Assembly (NCBI RefSeq): GCF_000013345.1
Contig: NC_007777.1
Span: 2,542,001-2,606,000, forward strand
DNA: 64,000 nucleotides
DNA from: Frankia casuarinae
GTDB taxonomy: Bacteria; Actinomycetota; Actinomycetes; Frankiales; Frankiaceae
Direction: 5' to 3'
The translations under genes were made by a program, and so were the position numbers. Shown in pieces: positions 10,633 through 18,530 of the stretch (the stretch's first letter is position 1; each line of letters begins with the position of its first letter). A model generated the notes under the pieces. The model was given only the letters and a program-made list of their open reading frames with translations. It made no database searches and was not told where the DNA came from.

Positions 10633-10938
10633 ATGATGATGGTCTGGGGTGGGTACAACTGGGGTTGGGGTAGTTGGCTGCTGATGACGTTCAGCATGGT
10701 CGTGGTCTGGGGGCTGCTCATCGGGGCGCTGATCGCCCTGCTGCGCGCCGGTCTCGACCGGCGATCGGGGACGTTGGCCGGACGGCCTGTCAACGGGTCG
10801 GCCCAGCGGATCCTGGCTGAGGGCTACGCCCACAGTGACCTCGACAAGGGCCGCGGTGACCTCGGCGAGGAGGGGTACCCTCACCCGGGCGCGCCGCGGG
10901 ACCGGCGCAACCCGACCGGTCTCGCCAAGGTCGGTTGA
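10633..10938 (+). CDS. Small membrane protein, SHOCT-type paralogue with decayed C-terminus
   Basis: The 101-residue protein starts after GAGGAGGAG with MMMVWGGYNWGWGSWLL and one transmembrane helix (about residues 14-38, LLMTFSMVVVWGLLIGALIALL). It is paralogous to the protein at 58772-59116, which has the same Trp-rich start, helix and arginine. In that paralogue the C-terminus is a SHOCT motif (ERILAERYARGEIDEAEYHRRL). Here the corresponding part reads QRILAEGYAHSDLDKGRGD and lacks the second half, so the SHOCT domain is degenerate. It stands alone, without the psp genes of the other copy. Confidence 0.7.
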   Translation: MMMVWGGYNWGWGSWLLMTFSMVVVWGLLIGALIALLRAGLDRRSGTLAGRPVNGSAQRILAEGYAHSDLDKGRGDLGEEGYPHPGAPRDRRNPTGLAKVG

Positions 10939-11150
10939 GCACATTCTGGAGGTCAGAGTCACCGCAGGTTCTGGTGCCCCGCCCGGCCGCCCGCGACATC
11001 TCGGGAACCATTCTGGGAAGGGAACGCGGACCTACTGGGCACCGGCGAGTCTGGGTGCGCCGGCCCGGGGCAGGCACCGCGCTCCACCATCACTATCAGA
11101 CTGGCATGTCCGCCGCCGCTCGGCGAATTCCGGCACTGCGCGTCCGGGGC

Positions 11151-11663
11151 TCAGGAAGGCCCAAAGCGAAGAATGAACCAGTCGGCGGCCTCGCAGGCCA
11201 CTCTGTGGAGCTCTAATGCTTTCCTGACTCCGACGCTTTCGTTGAGGCCGTGGGCGATCCTGTTCCGCCGATCGACTAACGTGGCCAGCTCGCGGCGCAG
11301 CCGACCGTCGTCCGCGTCGAGCAGTGCGCTCAGCTCCTGGCGCAGGCCTTGGTCGAAGCGCCCGGCCAGGGTCTCGAGCGCCGCAGGCGTCGGGTTCTGC
11401 GTCCGCTCCAACCAGCCAAGCGAGAAGTTCCTGACGTGGCCGTAGGACAGCCTGCTGGTGTAGGCGCGGAATGTCCCCGCCACGGTCTGCTCCAGATATC
11501 CGCAGCTTCGGATCACCAGTAGTCGCGCAAGCCAGGAAACGACCTCCTGATTATCCGCAACTCTTGCCTGATCTTGTACCAGTGCAGCTAGCTCGGACAG
11601 GCGGTCTAAAATAATTCTGGTCTCAGTCGGCGGCCAGGTCTCGGCGCGTTCTCGCCTGCTCAT
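11151..11663 (-). CDS. HEPN-domain protein, putative RNase partner of the DUF262 gene
   Basis: The 170-residue, largely helical protein resembles RiboL-PSP-HEPN or MAE_28990-type HEPN families, many of which are RNase toxins. The catalytic signature R-x4-6-H is intact as DRRNRIAHG (Arg133, His138). The start is ATG 11663, one base after the stop codon of the DUF262 gene, so the two are almost certainly translationally coupled. HEPN proteins next to DUF262 proteins are known from defence loci. A role as effector under control of the DUF262 protein is my inference. Alternative: a structural HEPN without nuclease activity, but the conserved motif argues against this. Confidence 0.7.
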   Translation of the reverse strand: MSRRERAETWPPTETRIILDRLSELAALVQDQARVADNQEVVSWLARLLVIRSCGYLEQTVAGTFRAYTSRLSYGHVRNFSLGWLERTQNPTPAALETLAGRFDQGLRQELSALLDADDGRLRRELATLVDRRNRIAHGLNESVGVRKALELHRVACEAADWFILRFGPS

Positions 11664-11664
11664 G

Positions 11665-12789
11665 TCAGATGCGGGAGAAAGCTCTCGTTGCCAGCGCCAG
11701 GCGCATCCGCACACTCTCCTCGTCGGCCGTTGCGCGCGTGGTCACGTAATCCAGGTCGGGTTCGTTGAGGAGCGCGTCGATGGCGCGGCTGACCTCAGCT
11801 GCGGTCGGTTCGCTACCGGCATCAAGCCTACGGGCCAATCCTACCAAAAGCGCCTCGGTGAGAGCCGCATTGAGCTGACGCCCCCGGCCGCGAATGGCGC
11901 TTCTTCCGGCCTCCTCCAACACAAGCTGTGCTGCCCTGTCGAATCGTTTTTCGATCAACTCGGCGTCCAGTTCGTTCAGTCGGCGGTGAGCGCCAACAAA
12001 ATCGTTCAGGTATTTCTTGAGGGGGCGCTTATAGCTACCCGGTGACACGTAGAGGGCGATGAATCTGAGCACGATCTCCTGATCGCGTAGCCGTGGTGAT
12101 GGCGGCCCGTAGAGAGCGCGCCACGCCGGGTTTTCGTTCAGAGCGGTGAGGAACTTGATGAACTCGCCTGCATAGAGCGCCACGCGAATCTCGTGCGGCG
12201 TGAGCTGCGTACCGCCCGAGTTCAGCCGCTCGAAGATCTGATAAACGCCGTCGAGTGACTCGCGGGTGCCGTCGGTTTTGACTATTGTCGCCTGGATGAA
12301 GGTATTGTCGAGCGTGCGACGCTGTTCGGGTGAAAAAGTTTGATAGGTCAGCCCCTGGAATCTGGCGGCCACGTTCTGAAGTGCGAACTCGCGCCCGTTG
12401 ATGCTGCCATTATAGAAGAGGCTCAGGGTCTTTATCCGCTGCTGTCCATCAAGAACGAGATAGCGGCGGTCCTGTTGTTGGACAAGGAATATACCCGGAA
12501 TGGGGTATCCGAGCAGTAGGGACTCGATGAAACGGTCCATCTGCGAACGCTTCCAAACGAACTCGCGCTGGAAGCCGGCTGTCTCGATGCCGGGATCATC
12601 ATTGCCAAAGGACGGCACTATTATGTCGCCCCGATCGTGCCGACGGACCAGACCCTCGACGTCGAAGTCGGTGCCGCTGTAGCTGATCTGCGGAGGGTCG
12701 GGGTCCACCTCCTGAAGCTCGGCCCTGTCGTCGTCGCGCAGGTCCTCGGAGTCGCTGTCGTTGCCAGCTTGCTCAGCCAGCTCGGTCAC
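11665..12789 (-). CDS. DUF262-domain protein (ParB/GmrS-like fold)
   Basis: The N-terminal domain is clearly DUF262. It has FQREFVWKRSQMDRFIESLLLG (about residues 73-94) with IPGIFLV after it, the conserved VLDGQQR (112-118), and FERLNSGGTQLTPHEIR (186-202). DUF262 is found in type IV restriction enzymes (GmrSD) and related systems, where it binds nucleotide and drives a nuclease. The C-terminal half is helical and lacks a DUF1524 HNH domain. The missing nuclease may be supplied by the HEPN protein encoded one base downstream. I start at GTG 12789 (374 residues). The frame is open back to ATG 12939, but that extension looks non-native. Confidence 0.8.
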   Translation of the reverse strand: MTELAEQAGNDSDSEDLRDDDRAELQEVDPDPPQISYSGTDFDVEGLVRRHDRGDIIVPSFGNDDPGIETAGFQREFVWKRSQMDRFIESLLLGYPIPGIFLVQQQDRRYLVLDGQQRIKTLSLFYNGSINGREFALQNVAARFQGLTYQTFSPEQRRTLDNTFIQATIVKTDGTRESLDGVYQIFERLNSGGTQLTPHEIRVALYAGEFIKFLTALNENPAWRALYGPPSPRLRDQEIVLRFIALYVSPGSYKRPLKKYLNDFVGAHRRLNELDAELIEKRFDRAAQLVLEEAGRSAIRGRGRQLNAALTEALLVGLARRLDAGSEPTAAEVSRAIDALLNEPDLDYVTTRATADEESVRMRLALATRAFSRI

Positions 12790-13224
12790 CCCCTCGGAAA
12801 GCCGTGCGACATGGTGCCGAGTCAGTAAGAACTCAGGGCAGGCCGCCAAGTGGGACCGTCCAGCGCGGGTGGCGGGAGCCTTCGCCGAGTCGACCAGCCC
12901 ACGTGGCCAAGCTGTCGCACAGGATACCACCATCGACACACTGGCGAAGTCGTGGCACCTCAGGGTCGATCCGACGGAGCCGCGTAGGCCGGCTCGGTTC
13001 GAACCTGCTGGTCAGATCTGCTCAGGGCGGCTTGGCCCAGAATGGTCATCGGGTGCGACCACAGGAGCGATTCGTGGCGTTCTCCTGAATGTGGCGCAGG
13101 CGGATGGCATGCTGTGGAGATGGGGGTGATTTGCCGTTGTGATCTCACGGGATCGGCGGGGAAGCGGCTTGGTCCAGTTGCGGCCGACCGAACGCCGTCG
13201 CGCATCCAAGGTCCGCGGGGTTTG

Positions 13225-14145
13225 ATGATGCAGGTCGCTACCGTAGTCAACTCCAAGGGCGGTGTCGGGAAGACGACTCTGACGGCCAACGTCGGTGCGG
13301 AGCTTGCGCGTCGAGGACGTCGTGTTCTCCTGCTCGACCTGGACTTTCAGGCCAGCCTGACGCACTCCTTCTATCGGCCGGCGGACGTCGAGCGACAGAT
13401 TGACCGGCGAACCGTCGCGGACTGGTACATGGCAGCTGGTCGTCGAGGGGCTGGGCCAGACCTCATGCGGTACGTCTCCTGGCCGCAGGAAGTTCGGGCG
13501 CATACCAGGAGAAACGGCGGTGAGCTTGCAATTGTGGCTTCCGCCCCGAAGCTTGAGGGCGTTGCTGCCAGGCTCGGTGTAGAACTCGGTGACCCCAGTT
13601 CACGCCGCTATCAGGATCGTCACCGCCGAGTAGTGATGCGACTGGCCGATGGCCTACGGCTGCTCCGCCGTGAGGGATTCGACTACGTGCTTATCGACTG
13701 CCGGCCGGATTTTGAGATACTCACTCGATCTGCGATCGTGGCCAGCGAAGGGGTTCTGGTCCCTGCGCAGCCGGAGAGGCTGGCTACCTTCGGTATCCGT
13801 CATCTGACCGAAAGACTTACCGACTTCAAGAAGAATAACTTCGAGATCCTTGGATGGTCTCCCTCCGGCGAGAACCGAGTGGAAGACCTGGCGCCTGCCT
13901 TTCTAGGTGTTGTGTTCACTCGAGTAAGGCATGGGGGTGGGGGGCCCGGACCCACCCCCTCGAGCCAGCGGGTTATCGACGAGGTTCGCCGCCTCTTCCC
14001 TACATTTACTGCGATGATGCGCGAGAGCCTGGATTTCCAGACGGGTGTCGACAGGCTCCTGCCAGCGGTGTTCGGACTACGTCCCGACATAGCAACAGAA
14101 ATCCGTGCTTTAGTTGACGAATTCGAGAGCAGGATTGGACCGTGA
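13225..14145 (+). CDS. ParA/MinD-type ATPase
   Basis: The 306-residue protein begins MMQVATVVNSKGGVGKTTL with the deviant Walker A motif KGGVGKTT (residues 11-18). The A' motif VLLLDLDFQASLT follows, then Walker B in DYVLIDCRPDFEI. These mark a dimerising ATPase of the ParA superfamily that could bind DNA nonspecifically in the ATP form. No parB or parS is nearby, and the genome segment is not a plasmid backbone. The gene is divergent from DUF262-HEPN and is followed 4 bases later by a small partner gene. It more likely belongs to an accessory (defence or element-encoded) module than to chromosome partition. The ATG 13225/13228 choice follows from the family N-terminus. Confidence 0.82.
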   Translation: MMQVATVVNSKGGVGKTTLTANVGAELARRGRRVLLLDLDFQASLTHSFYRPADVERQIDRRTVADWYMAAGRRGAGPDLMRYVSWPQEVRAHTRRNGGELAIVASAPKLEGVAARLGVELGDPSSRRYQDRHRRVVMRLADGLRLLRREGFDYVLIDCRPDFEILTRSAIVASEGVLVPAQPERLATFGIRHLTERLTDFKKNNFEILGWSPSGENRVEDLAPAFLGVVFTRVRHGGGGPGPTPSSQRVIDEVRRLFPTFTAMMRESLDFQTGVDRLLPAVFGLRPDIATEIRALVDEFESRIGP

Positions 14146-14149
14146 GCTG

Positions 14150-14638
14150 ATGGCTGAAGGCATGACGGCCGTCCTCGCAGTGCTGGAGAGGGTCTCGGCG
14201 CTCATCCGGAGTTTCGATGATCAGACCGTGGTTGAGCTAGCTGCTGGCCGGCTCGTCCTCACGGTGCAGCGAGCGCCTGACCGGCCGGTCCTCGGCGCCG
14301 ACGTAGTCGGGGAACGGACCACCAGTCCGCCGGCGCCCGAAAGCGTGCCGCGGGGGAGGGTCGGCACGATCAAGGACGGATCGACAGTCGTGGCTGGTCA
14401 ACCTGACTCCGCGTCCGTACGCCAACGCCTCGATGAGATGGGTAGCCGCGAGGAGGCGCACATGTTCCTTGAGGGGATCGCCAGGAACAAGCAGATCCTC
14501 CAGCGGATCGGCCGAGATCTCGGAGTTCGGGTGAGTCTGGGGCGCCGACGTGACGAAATGATTGACATGATCGTCAACTCCGCGGTGGGAGTCCGCCTCG
14601 ACCAGGATGGTATCGGCAGGCGGGTCACGTCCTTGTGA
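14150..14638 (+). CDS. Partner protein of the ParA-like ATPase, SAP/Rho-N-like C-terminus
   Basis: The protein has 162 residues and no named family that I can assign. Residues 1-40 form an amphipathic helix rich in Leu/Val (VLAVLERVSALIRSF). The middle (about 45-95) is Pro/Ser-rich and probably disordered. Residues 98-155 form a compact helical domain, with LQRIGRDLGVRVSL then GRRRDEMIDMIVNSAVG. This resembles SAP or Rho N-terminal nucleic-acid-binding modules (inference). It begins 4 bases after the ParA-like stop, so coupled expression is likely. A role as DNA-binding adaptor (ParB-like function) would fit. The frame is open upstream to TTG 14114, overlapping the previous gene. Confidence 0.6.
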   Translation: MAEGMTAVLAVLERVSALIRSFDDQTVVELAAGRLVLTVQRAPDRPVLGADVVGERTTSPPAPESVPRGRVGTIKDGSTVVAGQPDSASVRQRLDEMGSREEAHMFLEGIARNKQILQRIGRDLGVRVSLGRRRDEMIDMIVNSAVGVRLDQDGIGRRVTSL

Positions 14639-14640
14639 TT

Positions 14641-16175
14641 GGCCAACGCCCAATGGCCGTAGGTTAAGTGATCCCTTGGAGGTTTGAGGGAGGGTTGGTC
14701 ACCGGAAGTCGAGGCAGTGAAGTTCGAGACGGCGGGTGACGCGCCGGGTGGGTGGATCGTCGGTTGTGCGGCGGGGGTAGTCGCTGTGCCGGCGGGTCTT
14801 GCGGGGTGCGGTGCGGTCGGGGCGGTCACGGATGGCCAGGCGCGGGTCGCAGATCTCAAGGAGGAACGCGAGGAGTGCCTGTTCAGGGGGGGAAAGCCGC
14901 GGTCCCGATGGAATCGGACGCGGCGGTGAGGGCCCGACGGAAACTGATCCTGTCGGGTGGGGTGCCGGTGGTGTCGGCAGCGACACCGATGAGGCGGGCG
15001 AGTGCCTGGTGGACGGCGAACAGGGCCCACATCTCCTGGGCGACGCCTTCGGGGTCCTTGCTGCGCAGGACGGGTCGGCCTTCACCGAGATCGGTCTTGT
15101 GGTGGCCGATCACGGTCTCGCATCCCCACCTGGTCGGGTAGGCGCGGGCCAGGTCGAGCATGGACCATTCCTCGGGGTCGAGCAGGTCGGTGACCAGACA
15201 GAACAGCTCTGAGCTGCTCTCGTCGCCGCCGGCGGTGGTGGAGTGCACGGTGTACTCGATCACCCGCATCGTCAGTGGTGGTCCCTCGCTTCCGCGGGGA
15301 GGTGTCAGCTCGGCGAGGTAGCTGCCATCGTCGAGGACGTGGACCGGGGCCAGCGTGAAGGTCGCCTTCGCCCGCCACAGCAGGTGCGCCCCGGTCGCCA
15401 GGACCTCGCCGGCGAGCCGGTGGGACAGGAAGTTACGGTCCGCCAACGTGAGCATGCCCGGGCCCAGCTGCCCCAGCAGGTCACGGGCCAGCGCCGGCTC
15501 GCCGGTGCTCCACGGGCCGAACGACGCCCCCAGCAGGGCACCGGTGGCGGCCTCGGCGGCGATGACCCAGCGAACCTTCGGGAACGGCGCCGGCCCACCG
15601 GCGTTCGACGGCCCGGGGAAGAACGCCCGGTTGGCCTGCGTGTCCGGCAGATCGCAGGTCGACCCGTCGATCTGCACCAGCCGCAGGCCGTGCAGGAACA
15701 CCCCGGCCTGGCCCTCGACACCGACCGGCCCCGCGGCGTGCTCGAACAGCATCCGCACCGGATCCGACCCGATCCGTGCCCGCGCCTCGCCCAGCGACGG
15801 GCTTGCCGGCAGCGACCAACCCGCCCCACCCGCCCCACCCGCGGCCAACACAGCCGCCCGGCGCTGGAAGTGCAGCCCGCTGGTCAACCGGGCCAGCACC
15901 TGCACATAGCCACAGTTCCGGCCCCGGAACAGCCACAACGCCAACACGAAGTACACCACCAGCCACGACGGCAACAGCCGGCGGCGAACCTCCGCGGTGT
16001 CGGTCACCGCCAACACCCGGTCCACCAGCTCCGGTGGGTACACCCGCGTCAACACACCCACCGTCACCCGGTCCGGCAACCAGCCCTCCGGCGACAGCCC
16101 CTCACTCCCGTCATGCCCCACCAGCCAAGCCTACCCCACGACGATCACTTAACCTACGGCCATTGGGCCCTGGCC
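14641..16175 (-). mobile_element. IS4-family insertion sequence
   Basis: The element is about 1.5 kb and is bounded by inverted repeats. A perfect 26-bp match exists between 14648-14673 and the reverse complement of 16143-16168. It extends to 33 bp with two mismatches (14641-14673, 16143-16175). The repeat reads cccaatggccgtaggttaag from the outside inward. The transposase gene is on the minus strand. I could not identify a clean target duplication. On the right side the sequence continues directly into the 3' end of a related copy. Confidence 0.88.
14883..16121 (-). CDS. IS4-family DDE transposase, C-terminus shifted out of frame
   Basis: The protein catalyses cut-and-paste transposition. 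The 412-residue frame has the N-terminal IS4 domain (TRVYPPELVDRVL) and the catalytic triad: Asp in LVQIDGSTCD, Asp in LTLADRNFLS and Glu in YPTRWGCETVIGHHK. After SDSIGTAAFPP a stop occurs in a run of seven C (G on the plus strand, 14886-14892). If the run had six, the frame would continue down to about base 14699 with LLEICDPRLAIRDRPDR. That segment is also present in the fragment at 16176, so it is a conserved part of this transposase. The catalytic core is intact; whether the truncated protein works is unclear. Confidence 0.85.
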   Translation of the reverse strand: MGHDGSEGLSPEGWLPDRVTVGVLTRVYPPELVDRVLAVTDTAEVRRRLLPSWLVVYFVLALWLFRGRNCGYVQVLARLTSGLHFQRRAAVLAAGGAGGAGWSLPASPSLGEARARIGSDPVRMLFEHAAGPVGVEGQAGVFLHGLRLVQIDGSTCDLPDTQANRAFFPGPSNAGGPAPFPKVRWVIAAEAATGALLGASFGPWSTGEPALARDLLGQLGPGMLTLADRNFLSHRLAGEVLATGAHLLWRAKATFTLAPVHVLDDGSYLAELTPPRGSEGPPLTMRVIEYTVHSTTAGGDESSSELFCLVTDLLDPEEWSMLDLARAYPTRWGCETVIGHHKTDLGEGRPVLRSKDPEGVAQEMWALFAVHQALARLIGVAADTTGTPPDRISFRRALTAASDSIGTAAFPP

Positions 16176-16372
16176 ACCTTCCTCCCCGAGATCTCGCAAC
16201 CCGCGACGTTCGTCCGGGACCGCCCCGACCGCGCCAGTCCCCGCAAAACCAAGAAAACCGGCGACTTCCCTGCCCGAAAACTCGGCGAACCCGCCGTGGT
16301 CACCGTCACCCGCCGCATCGAACTTCACTGCCTCGAACCACGACGATCACCTTAAAGCAGCGCTATTGGGTC
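16176..16372 (+). mobile_element. 3'-end remnant of a second, related IS4 element
   Basis: The plus strand encodes FLPEISQPATFVRDRPDR and, further on, TVTRRIELHCLEP, which align with the shifted tail of the transposase above (LLEICDPRLAIRDRPDR; RRVTRRLELHCL). It ends in gatcaccttaaagcagcgct before attggg, an imperfect version of the IS4 inverted repeat (16347-16372). The rest of this copy is missing. The two copies lie head to tail around one inverted repeat, which suggests recombination or insertion next to an older copy. Confidence 0.7.
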
Positions 16373-16740
16373 GACTGGTCCTCCAAGTTTCGGTTGATCC
16401 CCCCTTACCCGGGCGACGGAGCGAGCGCCGGAGAAGAGCACCCGGCCGGCGGGTTTAGCCCGGCCGGTCCGCGCCGCGTTCAGCCCATCGAGCAGCCGGG
16501 CGCGGGCGGTGGCGACGTCGGCGGCGGACAGGTCGTGGAGGTCGATCCAGGCGCGGGTGCCGGCCAGGCCGAGGTCGAGACCGCGCGGGTCGATGATCAT
16601 GATGGGGACTACCAGCCGCCGCTGGCCCGATATGTCGGCCGCCCACACTGCCTGCCATTCCACAGGCAGAGGTCAGGTAATCGGCGGACAGCACCCAAGA
16701 TGTGAGAGCAGGGTCCACCGCGCACCGCACAGCCTCGCAT
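16352..16740 (-). pseudogene. TIR-domain gene remnant
   Basis: The minus strand encodes ALTSWVLSADYLTSACG in one frame and EWQAVWAADISGQRRLVVP with RAWIDLHDLSAADVATARA in another. Together they match the second half of a bacterial TIR domain (pattern VLSPDYL..S..EW.AVWAADP.G..RKLVPV). The frame changes near 16660. The start of the domain and any downstream effector or sensor domain are missing, and the 3' side ends at the IS remnant. TIR domains in bacteria are often NADases of defence systems. The assignment is from memory of the family pattern. Confidence 0.5.
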
Positions 16741-16982
16741 CGAGACCAGGTCCGCCGCGTGACGCCCGCCGTAACGACGGCAACGCGCGCCGTCGGCGGG
16801 CTCGCCACCGCCCGAGTGGTGCTCGCCAACAGCCCCGCCGAGATCCAGGTCAGTGTCACGGCTGACGTGCCCAGGCTCTGGCAGGCCAGGTCGCACCTCG
16901 GCCCCTCCGAGGCATTTTTCGGGCATCCCGATGAGGCGTACCGGCCGCGGGGTCGGGCACAATCTTCCCAGAGGAGGTGGGC

Positions 16983-17315
16983 ATGCATCCGCTGATCGAG
17001 ACCAGGCAGGCGGAGATCCAGGGACTCTGCCGTCGGCTCGGCATCCGCCGCCTCGACCTCTTCGGCTCCGCGACCAGCGATGCGTTCGACCTCGACAGCA
17101 GCGACGTCGACGTCCTCGTCGAGTTCGACGCCGGCCGCGACGGATTCGACTACTACGGCACCTACTTCGCCCTCAAAGAGGGACTCGAATGCCTGCTGGG
17201 CCGTGCCCGCTTTCCAGGCAACCGGCTCAAGCGAGCCCTGTGGGCTTGCGGGTGGGCAGAAGCGCTGCCCTGGTGCCCTCGCCGAGGGTGCGGCGGTGGC
17301 AGCGGGCGTGTATGA
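16983..17315 (+). pseudogene. Truncated MntA-type nucleotidyltransferase antitoxin gene
   Basis: The first 74 residues are nearly identical to the intact mntA at 23584 (IRRLDLFGSAT, SSDVDVLVEFDAGRDGFDYY). They include the GSx10DxD nucleotidyltransferase motif. Both copies share the ribosome-binding site and about 50 bases upstream. Similarity stops at about base 17204, after LLGRA, and the frame runs on into unrelated sequence until 17315. No hepT partner follows. The break coincides with the start of an intron-maturase fragment on the opposite strand, so insertion or deletion there destroyed the gene. Confidence 0.85.
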
Positions 17316-17577
17316 GGCGGGTTGCGACACGTTCGTCCGGTGTGCCCGCGCCCCAGGCGATCAGCGCGCGCTTGCGGGTCGCCGTGCGGGTCGCCGCGAG
17401 CCACTGTTCCCACTCTTCGGGGCTCTGCGGCTCACGGTCGGCGTGCAGGAGCAGGCCCCGACAGACGGGGCAGCGACCATGCTGGACTTGGAGGAGCAGC
17501 GCGGACACACGAAGGCGGTCGGCCAGCAGGCGGTTCGAGTGTGGTCGGCGGGTTGCGGGCCGCCGACGTGCAGCCAC
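17227..17577 (-). pseudogene. C-terminal HNH fragment of a group II intron maturase
   Basis: The minus strand encodes CPVCRGLLLHADREPQSPEE, then WEQWLAATRTATRKRALIAW and, later, RLIHARCHRR. This pattern is the C-terminal zinc/HNH endonuclease module of group II intron reverse transcriptases. The reverse-transcriptase part is absent, so this is a fragment of about 110 codons. It is not derived from the intron at 26655, whose protein has no such HNH tail. It abuts the broken mntA copy. Confidence 0.65.
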
Positions 17578-17615
17578 CGGCTCGCGGCTTGCCAGCTACC
17601 GCCCCCGCGACAGCT

Positions 17616-17740
17616 CATGGTAGATCCCTACCTCGCTGAGGAAGCCGTGCAGGAGGCGTTCGTGATGGCCGCCGACCGATGGCCACGTGACGGCGTCCCC
17701 ATTAACCCGCACGCCTGGTTGATCACTACGGCGTTGACCA
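17616..17740 (+). pseudogene. Fragment of an ECF-type sigma factor gene
   Basis: The frame VDPYLAEEAVQEAFVMAADR, followed by WPRDGVPINPHAWLITTA, matches the region 2 core of ECF sigma factors (pattern LAEEAVQEAFVAAL.RWP.DGVP.NPGAWL.TTA). The sequence before and after is unrelated, so both ends are lost. The start codon context is accidental. Confidence 0.55.
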
Positions 17741-17894
17741 CCGGGGTGGTGTCGTCGTCCGGCGCGGCTTCGGCCACGTAGCGGTCGGCGAGCCCCCAGC
17801 ACATAGGCGCCGAGAGCGTTGAGGCGTATCTCCCAGAGGCTGTCGGCAGCGTCACGCCGTGGCCGTCGAGTTGAGCCGGGATGATCGGAACAGA

Positions 17895-18419
17895 TCAGAG
17901 TTCTAGTACGTCCGCCAGAGTCGTCCGGCGGCGCAGATAGCCGGTCAGTCGTTCGTCGCTGCCGGCACCGAGGGCAGCCAGCAGTCGGGTGAGACTGTCG
18001 AACGCCTCGGGGCCGAGAGCCGTGCGTAGATCGTCCTCGATGCGGCGGGCCGCGGCGCGGTGGGTGGTGAGGTAGGCCTGGCCGTGCAGGGTGAGCCGCA
18101 CGGTGTTCTCGCGGCCGCTGGTCTCGGAGGGTGAGACCTCCAGGTAGTCCGACGTGACCAGGCGATTCACGATCTTGGCTGCGCCCTGGCGGGTGATGCC
18201 GAGATGCCGTCCTATCTGTGCGACCGTCGCGCCCGACGATCCGGCGCAGAAGCGGAGTACCCGACCGTCCGGGAATTGGCGCTCGAACCCGGCCGCGGCG
18301 AGTTGCTCGTCGAGGCGGTTCTGGTAGCCGACCCATGCCCGGCGCAGCAAGCCGCCGAGGGCGCTCCGATTCGCCGGACCAGCGGCGGCATCAGGCGTGG
18401 CCGAGGCATCGTCACCCAT
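17895..18419 (-). CDS. MarR-family transcriptional regulator
   Basis: The protein has 174 residues from ATG 18419. A winged HTH is visible: ATVAQIGRHLGITRQGAAKIVNRLVTSDYLEV followed by the wing SETSGRENTVRLTLHGQAYL. MarR proteins dimerise and bind palindromes in their own control region. Two copies of caaccatggttg lie between this gene and the divergent lipoprotein-sulfatase operon, the first only 22 bases from this start. I infer autoregulation and control of the operon. The effector is unknown. Confidence 0.88.
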   Translation of the reverse strand: MGDDASATPDAAAGPANRSALGGLLRRAWVGYQNRLDEQLAAAGFERQFPDGRVLRFCAGSSGATVAQIGRHLGITRQGAAKIVNRLVTSDYLEVSPSETSGRENTVRLTLHGQAYLTTHRAAARRIEDDLRTALGPEAFDSLTRLLAALGAGSDERLTGYLRRRTTLADVLEL

Positions 18420-18440
18420 AGCGACCCCACCCCCAACTGT

Positions 18441-18452
18441 CAACCATGGTTG
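18441..18452. promoter_or_regulatory. Palindrome caaccatggttg, probable MarR operator 1
   Basis: A perfect 12-bp palindrome within tgtcaaccatggttgtga, 22 bases upstream of the MarR start codon. Confidence 0.65.
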
Positions 18453-18497
18453 TGACTATAGGTCAGTACCTGTCCGCGCCTACGCCGGGTCGATTGA

Positions 18498-18509
18498 CAA
18501 CCATGGTTG
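18498..18509. promoter_or_regulatory. Palindrome caaccatggttg, probable MarR operator 2
   Basis: An identical 12-bp palindrome, 57 bases (centre to centre) from operator 1 and 22 bases upstream of the lipoprotein start at 18531. Binding here would block transcription of the lipoprotein-sulfatase operon. Confidence 0.65.
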
Positions 18510-18530
18510 CCGATTTGCGTCGCGTCGTCG

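Noticed and set aside
11665-12939. Upstream start (ATG 12939) for the DUF262 gene
   Set aside because: The extra 50 residues have no family similarity and an atypical composition; GTG 12789 fits better.
15243-16355. Long open frame on the plus strand opposite the IS4 transposase
   Set aside because: Its translation is low-complexity Arg/Pro/Gln-rich and is the complement of a real transposase. Only its last 60 or so codons, in the IS remnant, have meaning.
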